This document shows positions 25,617 through 35,209 of a DNA stretch of 60,459 nt, one piece after another. Source of the stretch: Planctomycetaceae bacterium (lineage in GTDB: Bacteria > Planctomycetota > Planctomycetia > Pirellulales > UBA1268); NCBI GenBank assembly GCA_902629495.1, contig CACORA010000011.1, positions 1-60,459 on the forward strand, given 5' to 3'. The position numbers were made by a program, and so were the translations under genes. Position 1 is the first letter of the stretch. Each line of letters starts with the position of its first letter. The notes beneath the pieces were generated by a model, which was given only the letters and a program-made list of their open reading frames with translations, was not told the origin of the DNA and did no database searches.

Positions 25617-26714
25617 TTATGAGTTGTTGACCTGAGGGTCCAATGTCACTGAGGCTGCCGGGGTGGGGCCAAACACTGTTCGCTTTGCAACACTCCACCA
25701 CCCTGGTTGATCAAGACTGAGGTATGGAGAGTCTTTGGGCAACGTTTGTACGAGATGGTCATGTGCCGGTTTCAGGTTGTGGTATGGCATGGATGGGAAA
25801 AGATGATGGAGGGCGTGATATCGGATGGAAAAAGGAAAGAAAAGCCACGTGAGAGGGTCCCAGCCTGTAAAGTTACAGGAATCGAGGATGTGTGACTCCC
25901 ATGATGCTATCTCGCCATCGCCTGTGAAATGATGATCTGCCAGTTGACGCATCTGGTTCAGTACGACAGTTGTCAGGGCCAACACATAGAGCAGAAGAAT
26001 ACGGCTGGGAGGATTCACTCCAACCAAGATAAAGGTCGGAATCATAGCTGCTCGAATGAAGCACGGAATCTCCATCATCGTAATAGCTTTCTGATCAAAC
26101 GAAGTCACTCTTCGTCGATAGCGTGGATTTAGCGTAAGAGAACTTGCTCGCTCAAGTGTCAGTTGCCGGAGCCCTGGTGAGAGAAATGTGAGAGGTACAC
26201 ATAGAAAGCGTAGAAATACCATGATTGGAAATACGAGAATGTGAACGGCATACAGGACTGCGCTTTTCCAGTTTCCAGCTTCAAGTACGTTGGCAACGTA
26301 TTCGGGATCTTCCGGAGTGCCATACATTTTTGCACTGTGGTGATCGCGATGATGACGGGTGAAAAACGGTGAGGGTGTAAGTGTGACGGCACCAACCAGC
26401 AGGTTCCACGTTACTTTGAAAACCTGCATTTCATGATGGCCAAGATGACAGACTTCGTGGATGAGTGATCCGAGTCGGTAGAGCCAAAAAACAGCAATCG
26501 GGAAGGCTGCCAGTTGGGGCCAGGATCCCATCGGAGAGACGAGATACACAGTGGCTGACGTATAGGCAAGAACAAGGGAAACAAGGAAGTCCAACCAATA
26601 ACGCCATGGTTTCACGGCAAAGTAGTCCGTTTGTGCTTGACGAATTGCACGACGCGCATCACTCACCCATTCAGAGTCTTTGTTTTCTGCTAGGTCCGGA
26701 GCAGGCGATGGCAT
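25617..26714 (-). CDS. Fatty acid desaturase family protein
   Basis: A membrane di-iron desaturase/hydroxylase of about 365 residues. Three histidine clusters are present: HEVCHLGHHE, HHRDHHS and YHALHHLFPSMPYHN, separated by hydrophobic segments (at least four membrane helices). ATG 26714 is used because AAGGA lies 7 bases upstream; the ORF extends to 26738. The reaction, desaturation of an acyl chain or hydroxylation, is not specified by these motifs. It converges on the NagB fusion gene with a 4-base gap. Confidence 0.88.
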   Translation of the reverse strand: MPSPAPDLAENKDSEWVSDARRAIRQAQTDYFAVKPWRYWLDFLVSLVLAYTSATVYLVSPMGSWPQLAAFPIAVFWLYRLGSLIHEVCHLGHHEMQVFKVTWNLLVGAVTLTPSPFFTRHHRDHHSAKMYGTPEDPEYVANVLEAGNWKSAVLYAVHILVFPIMVFLRFLCVPLTFLSPGLRQLTLERASSLTLNPRYRRRVTSFDQKAITMMEIPCFIRAAMIPTFILVGVNPPSRILLLYVLALTTVVLNQMRQLADHHFTGDGEIASWESHILDSCNFTGWDPLTWLFFPFSIRYHALHHLFPSMPYHNLKPAHDHLVQTLPKDSPYLSLDQPGWWSVAKRTVFGPTPAASVTLDPQVNNS

Positions 26715-26889
26715 GTCAAATCCTTTTGATGAAATCATTCTGGATGGTAGATAACACCGATCCAGAATATAAGAGCAAAATTCTTTATTTACGGAAACCC
26801 CGCATTCAGATGGTTCGGATAATGCATTCTTCGTCTGATGGCACTTTGGAGGGCATGGTCAAGGCGTTCTGTCGGAGCGATGGTTCAAT

Positions 26890-27747
26890 TTGCGATTGAT
26901 ACCAAAGTGCTTGCGTAGGAAGAACCGATGTTTTCACAATGAGTGTTTGCAGCCAGTGAATACGTTGTTTTCGAAAGGTGATTCTGTGGTTCCGCGCATC
27001 TGTTTTCAGTCCTCAGGAGTTGTCGGTGTTATTAAGCCATATGGCCTTCCCACCCAAGCCCCGCATGGGATTCACTCGGTTGAACAGTGGTTGCGTTCAA
27101 CGTTGCCCCATGATTCCTACGTTGGTGTGCCTCATCGTCTTGATCGTGCAGTGTCAGGCGTGATGTTGTTTGCGAATACACCTCGGGCAGCTCGTCAGTT
27201 GTCTCGTCAGTTTGAGCGACGACAGATTGAGAAAACATATCTTGCCATGACAGAAGTATCTTCGCGTGACGAAGGTGCCCTTGAAGGATCAGAGGCGTGT
27301 TTTAGTAACCAGAACTGGCATGATTGGATTGCCAAAATACCAAATGAATCACAAGCCTGTATTTCATCGTCTGATGAAAGGTCTGCTCGAGAGGCACATA
27401 CTCGAAGTACCCAACTCGGCTTCTTGCCTGGGCCGGGAGAACGTACGGTGGCACTTCTTTGGTTGCAGCCACAGACAGGAAGGATGCATCAGCTCCGAGT
27501 GCAGTCCGCTGCGCGTGGAATGCCGATTATTGGTGATATTTTGTACGGTGCACAATACGATCTGATGTCTGATCCACAATGGGATTTTTGGGGTCGCAGT
27601 GAGACGCCACGAGAGGCTCCCATTGCCCTCCACGCATGGAAGATAACGTTTCATGATCCGGACACAAAGCAATTAAGAACTGTTGAGGCTGAAATCCCGA
27701 GTTATTGGCCAGCCGAGGCACATCGTTTGATTCAACAAAATTACTAA
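26890..27747 (+). CDS. RluA-family RNA pseudouridine synthase
   Basis: Converts uridine to pseudouridine in rRNA or tRNA. 285 residues in the longest frame. The catalytic motif HRLDRAVSG contains the essential Asp. KPYGLPTQ near the N-terminus and LHAWKITFHDP at the C-terminus are family-typical. No S4 domain is seen. The first ~32 residues look unlike the family; GTG 26986 with AAAGG about 6 bases upstream would give 253 residues and may be the true start. The target uridine is unknown. The last 4 bases overlap the convergent glycosyltransferase gene. Confidence 0.87.
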   Translation: MRLIPKCLRRKNRCFHNECLQPVNTLFSKGDSVVPRICFQSSGVVGVIKPYGLPTQAPHGIHSVEQWLRSTLPHDSYVGVPHRLDRAVSGVMLFANTPRAARQLSRQFERRQIEKTYLAMTEVSSRDEGALEGSEACFSNQNWHDWIAKIPNESQACISSSDERSAREAHTRSTQLGFLPGPGERTVALLWLQPQTGRMHQLRVQSAARGMPIIGDILYGAQYDLMSDPQWDFWGRSETPREAPIALHAWKITFHDPDTKQLRTVEAEIPSYWPAEAHRLIQQNY

Positions 27748-30011
27748 AGGACGGGCGCGAAACCAATATGGATAAGCCATTGATGTAACCACGGTAGTGT
27801 CCAAGGATTCCAGGTTGGAAACGCTGCTGAAAGCACGGAGAAAAAGAGAAGAATAAGGGCGCACGATCGTCCCCAGTGACTTTTCGAGAGTCGGTCAGCC
27901 GCTGGAACCACTGCTGCCATCCACAACGGGGCAAGCCAAAAAGCCCATCGAAACCCTGACGTCATACCTCCGTAGTTTCGGTCAATTTGGGGCCTGCTGA
28001 GATAGAAGCAAATGACGGCCACTGATACGACAGTGATTGCAAGTGCTATCCGACGTTTGAAGATGCGGGCCTCTGTTGATGAAGTATCATGCTGCGGTGA
28101 GCGCAGGTAGAGTAGCCCCGGGATCACCAAAAGCCAGGCCGGCGTCAGCGAAAAGATGCCGTGATGGCCAATCAACACGTGAAAGGTGTATGCAGCGATT
28201 GATTGCTCACCTTTATCAATGCCTCCAGGGTTTCGCCAATAGCTCGACACGATTCTTCCATCAGAGCGTGGCCATGAGTAGTCGTACCAGTTGTTTGGAT
28301 TCCAGGTTGCCCCAGGAGGATCGATTGCGATGGCCTCTCCGAACCCTCGGTGTCCATACGGTGGTACAAGTGTGTCATGCGCTAACCAGTTCGTGAAAAA
28401 GAAAAGTGCTGCGATGCCTGCAGCAGCTGGCAATGCAACAAACACAGTTTTGCGTTGATCAACAAGAAACAACATCAATAAGACGATGACAAGCCATGAC
28501 AACGCAGGGAGCTCAAAAGCAGCCGTCAAAGCAGCAGTCAGACCAGCACACAGAAACATGCTCCATGAACGAGCGTTATCAAGATGTATTCTTAGGAGAA
28601 TCCAAAGACTCGCTGCAGCACACACAGCAGCCGGCAGGTGATTCGTTAGAACGATAGCAAAGGTTGTCAGAAAGGTGCCTGCGGCAATGAGTGCCACGGA
28701 CCACAATCGTCCCCAGTCAGTATGTCCTAGACGGTCGACGATCCCGGCAGTAAAAAAAATGAGTAATCCGAGAGGGACGAGCCCAAACAGGACCATAAGC
28801 ATTCGTCCCATTTCAAAAGGGTGATCCCCAAGTGTCCATCCAGTCAATCGATTCAAGAGCCAATACGGACCTGCAGCAAGGACAGCAAGAATGGGTGGTT
28901 TACTTGAATACAAATGAAGATTTCCGGAGGCATCGGGATGAGCAACCGCATCAATGGTGTCCCAGCCAGGTTCACTGATCAGTTGATCAATTTCAAAGGA
29001 ACCATTTTCCACCAGAGATCGAATGGTAAGCCAGCGACTGCGATCATTGGCGGAGAGAAAAGGCCGCATCAGTCGCTTGCTTTCCACAATGCGTTGACGA
29101 AGAACATCTTCATCAAATTCAACTCCACTGTTGGTCGCTTTGGTAATTGCATCAGCAATGAGTCGCTTTTCAAGTGCAATTTTGTCAATACTCGAGACCG
29201 CACCTAGCCGGCCGATGACACTGCCAAGCACGATGGCAGCAAGTATTGCATACATCCAAAACCTATTCGTTTGAGGATCATTCTCATGTGGTCGATGAAA
29301 GTGGCTGCCAGTACGGACAATAATGGCAACACGGAGCAAATCAAGAAAACCACGAAAGAAACGACCAACGCCATACTTTGATGTGCCTCGTACACGTGGA
29401 CGATGACGAATTGGAACTTCAATAACACGAAACCCCCGAGATGATGCCATCACAGGGATGAATCGATGCATGTCATCAATCAGCGTAAGTTGGTGTGCAA
29501 CATCTGATCGCATGACCTTCAGGCCGCAATTGTGGTCATGAAGATGCAGGCCAGTCATCCAACCAACGAGTTTGTTGAAGACTCGTGAAGGAAAGGTTTT
29601 ATGCCACGGATCGAGTCGGGGCGTTTTCCATCCATTGACCAGATCAGCCGCTGGCGTGGTGCTCGACTCATGCGGCTGCAGCATGCTGAACATTTTTGGT
29701 ATTTCAGCTGGATCATCCTGACCATCTCCATCAAGCATTGCATACGCTTGGCCCTGGCACCGTGCAAATCCAGCTGCTAAAGCAGCTGTTTTCCCTTGTG
29801 CATGGTCTAACTTGATTCCGTTAATTCGGGGATCGTGTGTCAGGCGATTGATCTCATCCCACGATGCATCGGTTGATCCGTCATCAACGATAAACAGTTC
29901 CCATGACAGGTTTGCACCTTCCATGGCCTGCTGGATCTCAGAAACCAATGGAACAATGTTTCCAGCTTCGTTCCGGACTGGAATCACAAGTGAAATGGTA
30001 GGTTTGGGCAT
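27744..30011 (-). CDS. Membrane glycosyltransferase: GT2 domain fused to a multi-helix GT-C-like domain
   Basis: 755 residues. The N-terminal GT2 domain (about 1-240) resembles DPM1/ArnC: SLVIPVRNEAGN, VDDGSTDASW, DGDGQDDPAEI with the catalytic Asp motif, and HDHNCGLKVMR. Then come about ten membrane helices (about 255-750) with a large extracytoplasmic loop after the first, as in dolichyl-phosphate mannosyltransferase-type (GT-C) proteins. The protein could both make and use a polyprenyl-phosphate sugar, or move it across the membrane (inference). It is alone on its strand, with no sugar-operon neighbours. Confidence 0.85.
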   Translation of the reverse strand: MPKPTISLVIPVRNEAGNIVPLVSEIQQAMEGANLSWELFIVDDGSTDASWDEINRLTHDPRINGIKLDHAQGKTAALAAGFARCQGQAYAMLDGDGQDDPAEIPKMFSMLQPHESSTTPAADLVNGWKTPRLDPWHKTFPSRVFNKLVGWMTGLHLHDHNCGLKVMRSDVAHQLTLIDDMHRFIPVMASSRGFRVIEVPIRHRPRVRGTSKYGVGRFFRGFLDLLRVAIIVRTGSHFHRPHENDPQTNRFWMYAILAAIVLGSVIGRLGAVSSIDKIALEKRLIADAITKATNSGVEFDEDVLRQRIVESKRLMRPFLSANDRSRWLTIRSLVENGSFEIDQLISEPGWDTIDAVAHPDASGNLHLYSSKPPILAVLAAGPYWLLNRLTGWTLGDHPFEMGRMLMVLFGLVPLGLLIFFTAGIVDRLGHTDWGRLWSVALIAAGTFLTTFAIVLTNHLPAAVCAAASLWILLRIHLDNARSWSMFLCAGLTAALTAAFELPALSWLVIVLLMLFLVDQRKTVFVALPAAAGIAALFFFTNWLAHDTLVPPYGHRGFGEAIAIDPPGATWNPNNWYDYSWPRSDGRIVSSYWRNPGGIDKGEQSIAAYTFHVLIGHHGIFSLTPAWLLVIPGLLYLRSPQHDTSSTEARIFKRRIALAITVVSVAVICFYLSRPQIDRNYGGMTSGFRWAFWLAPLWMAAVVPAADRLSKSHWGRSCALILLFFSVLSAAFPTWNPWTLPWLHQWLIHIGFAPVL

Positions 30012-30147
30012 AAGTGTCGGTCAGAACATGGAGTTTTTAAGAATTACTGTGATTAGGATACCCTTGCATTAGAATTGCGACTACGGTGAGGGTTTTGTGT
30101 GGACACGACGTCGCTCACCAGAGTTGTCATTTTTGTAGGAAAATCTT

Positions 30148-31260
30148 ATGGCCCGCCTTATATCACTCGGTGTTCTCGTTGGGCTGGTCGTCGTCTTTGG
30201 CCTGTTATCTCTGCGAGTTATGGCCATTTTTCTACTGCCACTTCTGCTGGCGGCCATGCTGGTTGTCATCTTTGGGCCCTTCTATCGATCACTTCGGCGG
30301 AAGTTGCAATGTCCAGATTGGTTTGCAGCTGGTGTTACCACCCTCTTTGTATTCACAATCGTCCTTGTACCGCTCATGCTCTTACTGGTTCGTGCTGGTG
30401 GTGAAGCAGTAACCATGTTGAGTTCTCCGAGTGGTCTCAAGCTTGACCCTGCTGTTTTAGAAAAACTGGTTGTCTCCATTAATGAGACAACTGGCATGGA
30501 ACTATCTGCTGACGGGGTCAACAACGAATTGCGGAAGCTCATTGAAGACTGGATTGGACCAATCGCTGCTGGTGCGTCCAAGGCCATTGTAAAGCTTGTG
30601 ATTGGACTTGTTGTTCTCATTGTTGCGTTCTTTTACTTTCTTGCCGATGGTCCAAGAATGTTCAACGCGGTGATGCGGCTCGTCCCGCTTGATCGTCGTT
30701 ATCAATGGCAGTTGCTGGAAGAATTTGAGGAAGTCAGCCGAGCCGTAGTGAGCTCAACATTATTAGCCGCGATTGTTCAGGCTATTCTCGCGGGCTTTGG
30801 TTTTTATGTCGCTGGTCTCCAGTCAGTCTTTCTTCTCACGCTTCTCACCTTTTTTGGATCACTTGTGCCATTCGTTGGAGCTGCAGCAGTATGGGTCACT
30901 GCCAGCTTGTATCTGCTTTTTTTCATGAAGAGTACTGCTGCGGCCATTGGATTAGCGATATGGGGTCTCTGCGTCGTTTCAACCATTGATAATGTGATTA
31001 AGCCCATTGTGCTTCATGGTCAATCCAAATTGCATCCCCTGCTTGCATTACTCAGTGTGCTTGGAGGCGTTGCAGCTCTTGGGCCCATTGGGATTTTTAT
31101 TGGCCCCATTGCTGTTGCTTTTCTTCAGGCGGCTTTGACGATGCTTCAGACTGAATTAGTCACCTTTTCAGAGGCTGAAAAGCCTGCTGAGATTCCTGTT
31201 GAGGCAGGGGTCATAGATTCAGGAGTTGCATCAAAGGATGCTGCCAGTGTGAAATCATAG
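30148..31260 (+). CDS. AI-2E family transporter
   Basis: 370 residues, with about seven to eight membrane helices, including an N-terminal pair, a soluble-looking segment (about 95-145) and a C-terminal group. The family core is visible as FFGSLVPFVGAAAVWV and VISTI-like VVSTIDNVIKPIVLHG, then LSVLGGVAALGPIGIFIGPI. The family includes TqsA-like exporters and Na+/H+ antiporters; the substrate cannot be inferred. AGGA lies about 7 bases before the ATG. It starts 136 bases from the divergent glycosyltransferase gene. Confidence 0.92.
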   Translation: MARLISLGVLVGLVVVFGLLSLRVMAIFLLPLLLAAMLVVIFGPFYRSLRRKLQCPDWFAAGVTTLFVFTIVLVPLMLLLVRAGGEAVTMLSSPSGLKLDPAVLEKLVVSINETTGMELSADGVNNELRKLIEDWIGPIAAGASKAIVKLVIGLVVLIVAFFYFLADGPRMFNAVMRLVPLDRRYQWQLLEEFEEVSRAVVSSTLLAAIVQAILAGFGFYVAGLQSVFLLTLLTFFGSLVPFVGAAAVWVTASLYLLFFMKSTAAAIGLAIWGLCVVSTIDNVIKPIVLHGQSKLHPLLALLSVLGGVAALGPIGIFIGPIAVAFLQAALTMLQTELVTFSEAEKPAEIPVEAGVIDSGVASKDAASVKS

Positions 31261-31327
31261 TAGTGGAGTTGTTGCGACAATGCTTTCTGGAGTTGAGTAA
31301 CGAAACCGTTCAGCGGAGAATCATCGA

Positions 31328-31777
31328 ATGATCAAGACGCTTATCCTTCTTGCAGGAATGCTCATCACTGGGATTGAGACGGCCTATGTACCAAGTGAAG
31401 ATGGTGGCGGGGACTATTTGGTCCGTGTTGAGCCGGATCTGGTTCGAGAGGCATCGCCCTACACGTTTACGAGTGATGTTCCAGCAGATTCACAAAATGT
31501 TCGGCGTGTAAAAATTTATGTAGCAGATTCATGGCCCCCTTCTGTGCAACGTGAGGTTCGTGATGCAGCGAAGCGACCGAGAGTCATTCCAGCGGTTGCA
31601 ACAGCACCAGTTACTGTTGCAGAGGCAGTATCTTCGTCAGAGACAAAGCCTTGGCCACTTCTGATTGGTAGCCTCATCACTCTTTTTGTATCAATTGGCG
31701 CGAATGGATATCTTTGTCTTGTGCTTGTAACTATGCGGTCACGTTATGTGCAGCAGATCCAATCACGCGTCGGGTGA
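31328..31777 (+). CDS. Small secreted/membrane protein of unknown function
   Basis: 149 residues. It has an N-terminal hydrophobic signal (LILLAGMLITG), a ~90-residue soluble region containing YVPSEDGGGDYLVRVEPDL, and one C-terminal membrane helix (PLLIGSLITLFVSIGANGYLC) followed by a short basic tail. GGAG precedes the ATG. I do not recognise the family. Its 3' end overlaps the convergent ATPase gene by 15 bases. It lies 67 bases after the AI-2E-family gene on the same strand, so it may share its transcript. Confidence 0.7.
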   Translation: MIKTLILLAGMLITGIETAYVPSEDGGGDYLVRVEPDLVREASPYTFTSDVPADSQNVRRVKIYVADSWPPSVQREVRDAAKRPRVIPAVATAPVTVAEAVSSSETKPWPLLIGSLITLFVSIGANGYLCLVLVTMRSRYVQQIQSRVG

Positions 31778-34700
31778 TGCTTCAGTGTTTTTTTTCTTGC
31801 GTTTTATTTTTTTGGTTTTTTTTCTCTTTTCAGAATCACTGTCGGCTTGATCTCCGAAAAAGTAGTTCTCGGCATCCCATGATGTACTGTCCGTGTCAGT
31901 CGTTTGGGCATCCGATGTTGTCGGCTTTCGCTTCGTGACAGGCGTTGGACTGTCTGTTTTTCTGGCCCGCGTGCGAACAGTTGTTTTTTTCTTTCTTTCA
32001 ACTGAATTGAGCTCTCGTACTGTTGCATCAGCGTTGGAAAATAATGATGCGACATGAGCATGGCACGTAAGGGCAAGCAGTTGACGTGCTTGTGGTTGAT
32101 CAGCCACAAATTCTACTAGTACGCGAGCGGCAGATTCTGCTCGTGAGTCATCAAAATTGACTAAAGCATCGTCCATTACGACCGGTAGCATGACGCCATG
32201 TCGCTGTAGATCTCGAATGAGTGCAAGGCGAAGCGCGAGAAATACCTGTTCACGAGTGCCTCGACTCAGTCTTTCAGGTTGCCACAGTGAGCCGCTTGCA
32301 TCATGAACCTCAAGGCGTGCTTCATCAACAGCAGTGGTGATGCGTGTGTAGCGACCGTTCGTCAGTCTCATGAGCCAGTGAGATGCGTCTCGCAGTGTTG
32401 GAGGTTGATGGTCGCGAGCAACAACCGCTCGCGTTTCTTCGAGTAGGCTGCCGGCTCGCTCAAGTAACTGCCTGCGGTCACGTTGCGTTGCTAGTTCACG
32501 CTCAATTTTTGCCAATTCTGCCTGAAGTGGTTCAGTCGAGCGGTCGTGTTTTGCAGACTGCAGTTTTTCTGAGAGTGGGGCGAGTTGCTCTTCAAGTGAA
32601 CGCAGGGAGTCTCGGAGCTGCTCTGTGGTCTTCGTGGCATCCGTCAGTCGTGTCTGAAAGGTGATTGTTTCAGACTCGCTAAGCCAATCATCAAGATCCG
32701 GTGGTTCCGTTATGTGTTGTCGTGCATTAATCCAATCGGTTTCAGCTGCTTCATATTCTTTTCGCAGACGTTTGTGCAAAGGGCGTTGATCCACTTTTTG
32801 AAGGAATGCTTCTTCTGACGTTGTGTCCCACTGCAGGAAGAGTTTTTCAATCTTTTTTTGAGTAGACTTTACCCTTTTGACCATCGAGCGATGTCGCCGT
32901 CGAGCGCGCTCAAGATTCCGAGTTGCTTTGGCACGTGCGCGGACAAGTTGTCGGTCTTGTTCCAGTTGTTCTTTGAGTTGACGGATATGATCCAGTGGAC
33001 TCCCTTCTGGAACAAGGTCACAGTCCACCATGACTTGATCAATACGATGCGACCAGTCGGCAAGTTCTTCTCTCTTGTGCCGTGCCTCGTCCGACAGTCG
33101 GCGGCGATCATCATCAAGAGTCAGGAGTGACTGTCGATGAAGCTCAATGAGGCGGATGTCACGCGGCGTCAGAGTGGAGGGAAGCCCACGATGTTCCAAT
33201 GAGCGTCGCCAATGATGTCGCGCTGATTTTCGTCGTTTGATTGCCTGCTGAAGGCTTTGTTGAGCGACAGTCAAACGCTCGGAAAGCACCTGAATAGAAG
33301 CTTCACGTCCTGCGAGTCCCTCGAGGCGTTCAACTTCTTCCTGGACTCCCGTAAGTCTCTGATCAAGTGCTTCCGAGGACTTGCACGGGAGGACTCCCTC
33401 AAGTTGAGACAATTGCGCTACAGTGGCCTCCCGTTGCTTTGTGACCATTTCATATTGCTGTTTTGCGGCTTCCAAGCGAGTTGATGCAGCTCGATCAAGT
33501 GACCATGTTGTCACAGAAGCTACTCCCGTTCCGGCAATACCAAGAGCAGCGATTGCATACGCAAGGGATCCGGTCACACTCGTTGGCAGGAGCAGACCAG
33601 ACAGAAGCATGGCGGCCCCAACAACAAACAGTCCTCCAAGTGGAATGAGCCACCCGAGTGGTAATAATTGTCCCTCCATATGCCGATTCACTTCGTGCTC
33701 AAGTGAAACAAGTGATTCGTCTAATTCTTTGAGGCGTTCACCTGCAGCGATTCGATTACGAATAGCGGATGCTTGTCCGCCAGCCTCTTCAATCGCTTCA
33801 GTAATAGTCATGCCGTTTAAGTGTGATCCAGCACCAGAGACAAGATTGCGAGTTGCATCAAGCTCATCTTCAGCCTCAGTCACAGCCCGCTTGGCGATGG
33901 CAAGTTCCTTTGATGCAACACTACATTGACGTGCACGGTTTCGCAGTGGTGCAAATGACAACGCAAAACCTTCTGGAAGGAGAAGTTCGGTTGAAGCATC
34001 GGTTGCCATATCACCAGTAGGCTCAATAGGGACAAGTCGGGAGAGGCCGGCCATGCCTATCTGTTCACCAAATCGGCGGGCAGCGAGACGCGCATGAGAT
34101 TCACTACGAGCGATCTCTGCAACAAGCCGTTCTACGCGAGGTTCTTCATCAAGGAGAGACGTGACGGTTGCTCTCTTGTTCCATACATGCGTAGCCTCAG
34201 GAAGAGCGGAAAGGGTTTTCGCACGTTTTGCACGGATTTTTTTTCGTGTTGTTGCCTCTTTTATGAGACGATCACGATAGCGAGACATCCGCTTCCAGAC
34301 ATCTCGATCTGGATGGACGAGAGAGGAGGTATTTATCGAAGCCAAACGCTCTGCTGCCTGCCCCCTGGCCTGATAAAGCGATTCAAGTGGAAGGGCTTCT
34401 CGAATGACATCTTCGAAGTGCTCTGAGCGAACAATAGCTTCTTTTTGAGCATGGATTTTGGATTCAATACGGTCTACTTCAGCAGCCACGTTACCTGCAC
34501 TCAAGGCAGGGGCGTTCATGGCCTTAATGCGTTGAAGAAGTTCAACCTTTCTTTGCTCAAGCGATTCTATTGGGGAAACGGTTGGCTCAGATGAATCAAG
34601 GCGATCCGTAGCGTCCCGAAGATGGGAAAGCACTCGACTCACTTTTGAACGGTCAAGTCCAGCAGCAAGTTCATACAGGCGGCTGCCACAGCCCTCTGGG

Positions 34701-35185
34701 TCTAGGGTGCGAAGTTCGTGTAACTCGTCCAGGCCAAACGCCATCACATTGGTGAAGGCCGATTCATCGATGTCCCCAACGAGATCTTGTAAATAGATCG
34801 GTCCGTCTTGGCCAGACGTGGAATCAAGATCTGTAATATTGACAACGTCGCCAGTGTCACCGCCAAGACCGATGACATCGTCTTCATAACTTGCTCGGGT
34901 AAGGGAGGCCAAGTGAGGCCCTTCGTGTCGCCGCTCGATTGACACCCGCCTGCCCTCAGATCCAACAACAACGACGAGTCGACCTGCACACGGAACTTGT
35001 GGATCCAATACTCCGCGACGAAACAAGGCCTCGAAACCAAAGAATACACCACGAACAAATTCGAGTAGCGATGTTTTTCCGATCTCGTTTGTTCCGTGAA
35101 GTACTTGCACTCCAGAACCAAGGTCGTGCATGGAGATATTTGAGAGAGAACCAAATTGCTCGACCTCGATGTGTTCAATAAACAT
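31763..35185 (-). CDS. YhaN/SbcC-like coiled-coil ATPase with a mid-protein membrane hairpin
   Basis: 1140 residues of the SMC/Rad50 type. The N-terminal ATPase half has a Walker A in GTNEIGKTS. Long coiled-coil arms follow. The C-terminal half has a signature-like LSRGTREQV and Walker B LPVVMDDALVNFD. At the position of the usual zinc hook (about 503-560) there is no CxxC but two hydrophobic segments (LIPLGGLFVVGAAMLLSG and AYAIAALGIAGTGVASV), so the tip is probably in the membrane. The C-terminal ~60 residues are Lys/Asp-rich and low-complexity. It is co-directional with the SbcD-like gene, upstream of it in the operon by only 24 bases. Confidence 0.87.
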   Translation of the reverse strand: MFIEHIEVEQFGSLSNISMHDLGSGVQVLHGTNEIGKTSLLEFVRGVFFGFEALFRRGVLDPQVPCAGRLVVVVGSEGRRVSIERRHEGPHLASLTRASYEDDVIGLGGDTGDVVNITDLDSTSGQDGPIYLQDLVGDIDESAFTNVMAFGLDELHELRTLDPEGCGSRLYELAAGLDRSKVSRVLSHLRDATDRLDSSEPTVSPIESLEQRKVELLQRIKAMNAPALSAGNVAAEVDRIESKIHAQKEAIVRSEHFEDVIREALPLESLYQARGQAAERLASINTSSLVHPDRDVWKRMSRYRDRLIKEATTRKKIRAKRAKTLSALPEATHVWNKRATVTSLLDEEPRVERLVAEIARSESHARLAARRFGEQIGMAGLSRLVPIEPTGDMATDASTELLLPEGFALSFAPLRNRARQCSVASKELAIAKRAVTEAEDELDATRNLVSGAGSHLNGMTITEAIEEAGGQASAIRNRIAAGERLKELDESLVSLEHEVNRHMEGQLLPLGWLIPLGGLFVVGAAMLLSGLLLPTSVTGSLAYAIAALGIAGTGVASVTTWSLDRAASTRLEAAKQQYEMVTKQREATVAQLSQLEGVLPCKSSEALDQRLTGVQEEVERLEGLAGREASIQVLSERLTVAQQSLQQAIKRRKSARHHWRRSLEHRGLPSTLTPRDIRLIELHRQSLLTLDDDRRRLSDEARHKREELADWSHRIDQVMVDCDLVPEGSPLDHIRQLKEQLEQDRQLVRARAKATRNLERARRRHRSMVKRVKSTQKKIEKLFLQWDTTSEEAFLQKVDQRPLHKRLRKEYEAAETDWINARQHITEPPDLDDWLSESETITFQTRLTDATKTTEQLRDSLRSLEEQLAPLSEKLQSAKHDRSTEPLQAELAKIERELATQRDRRQLLERAGSLLEETRAVVARDHQPPTLRDASHWLMRLTNGRYTRITTAVDEARLEVHDASGSLWQPERLSRGTREQVFLALRLALIRDLQRHGVMLPVVMDDALVNFDDSRAESAARVLVEFVADQPQARQLLALTCHAHVASLFSNADATVRELNSVERKKKTTVRTRARKTDSPTPVTKRKPTTSDAQTTDTDSTSWDAENYFFGDQADSDSEKRKKTKKIKRKKKNTEASPDA

Positions 35186-35209
35186 AGTTCGTCCTTGCTG
35201 TAGGCATGG

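Noticed and set aside
33423..33929. A 168-codon plus-strand ORF
   Set aside because: It is antisense to the YhaN-like ATPase and has Ser/Ala/Arg-rich shadow composition.
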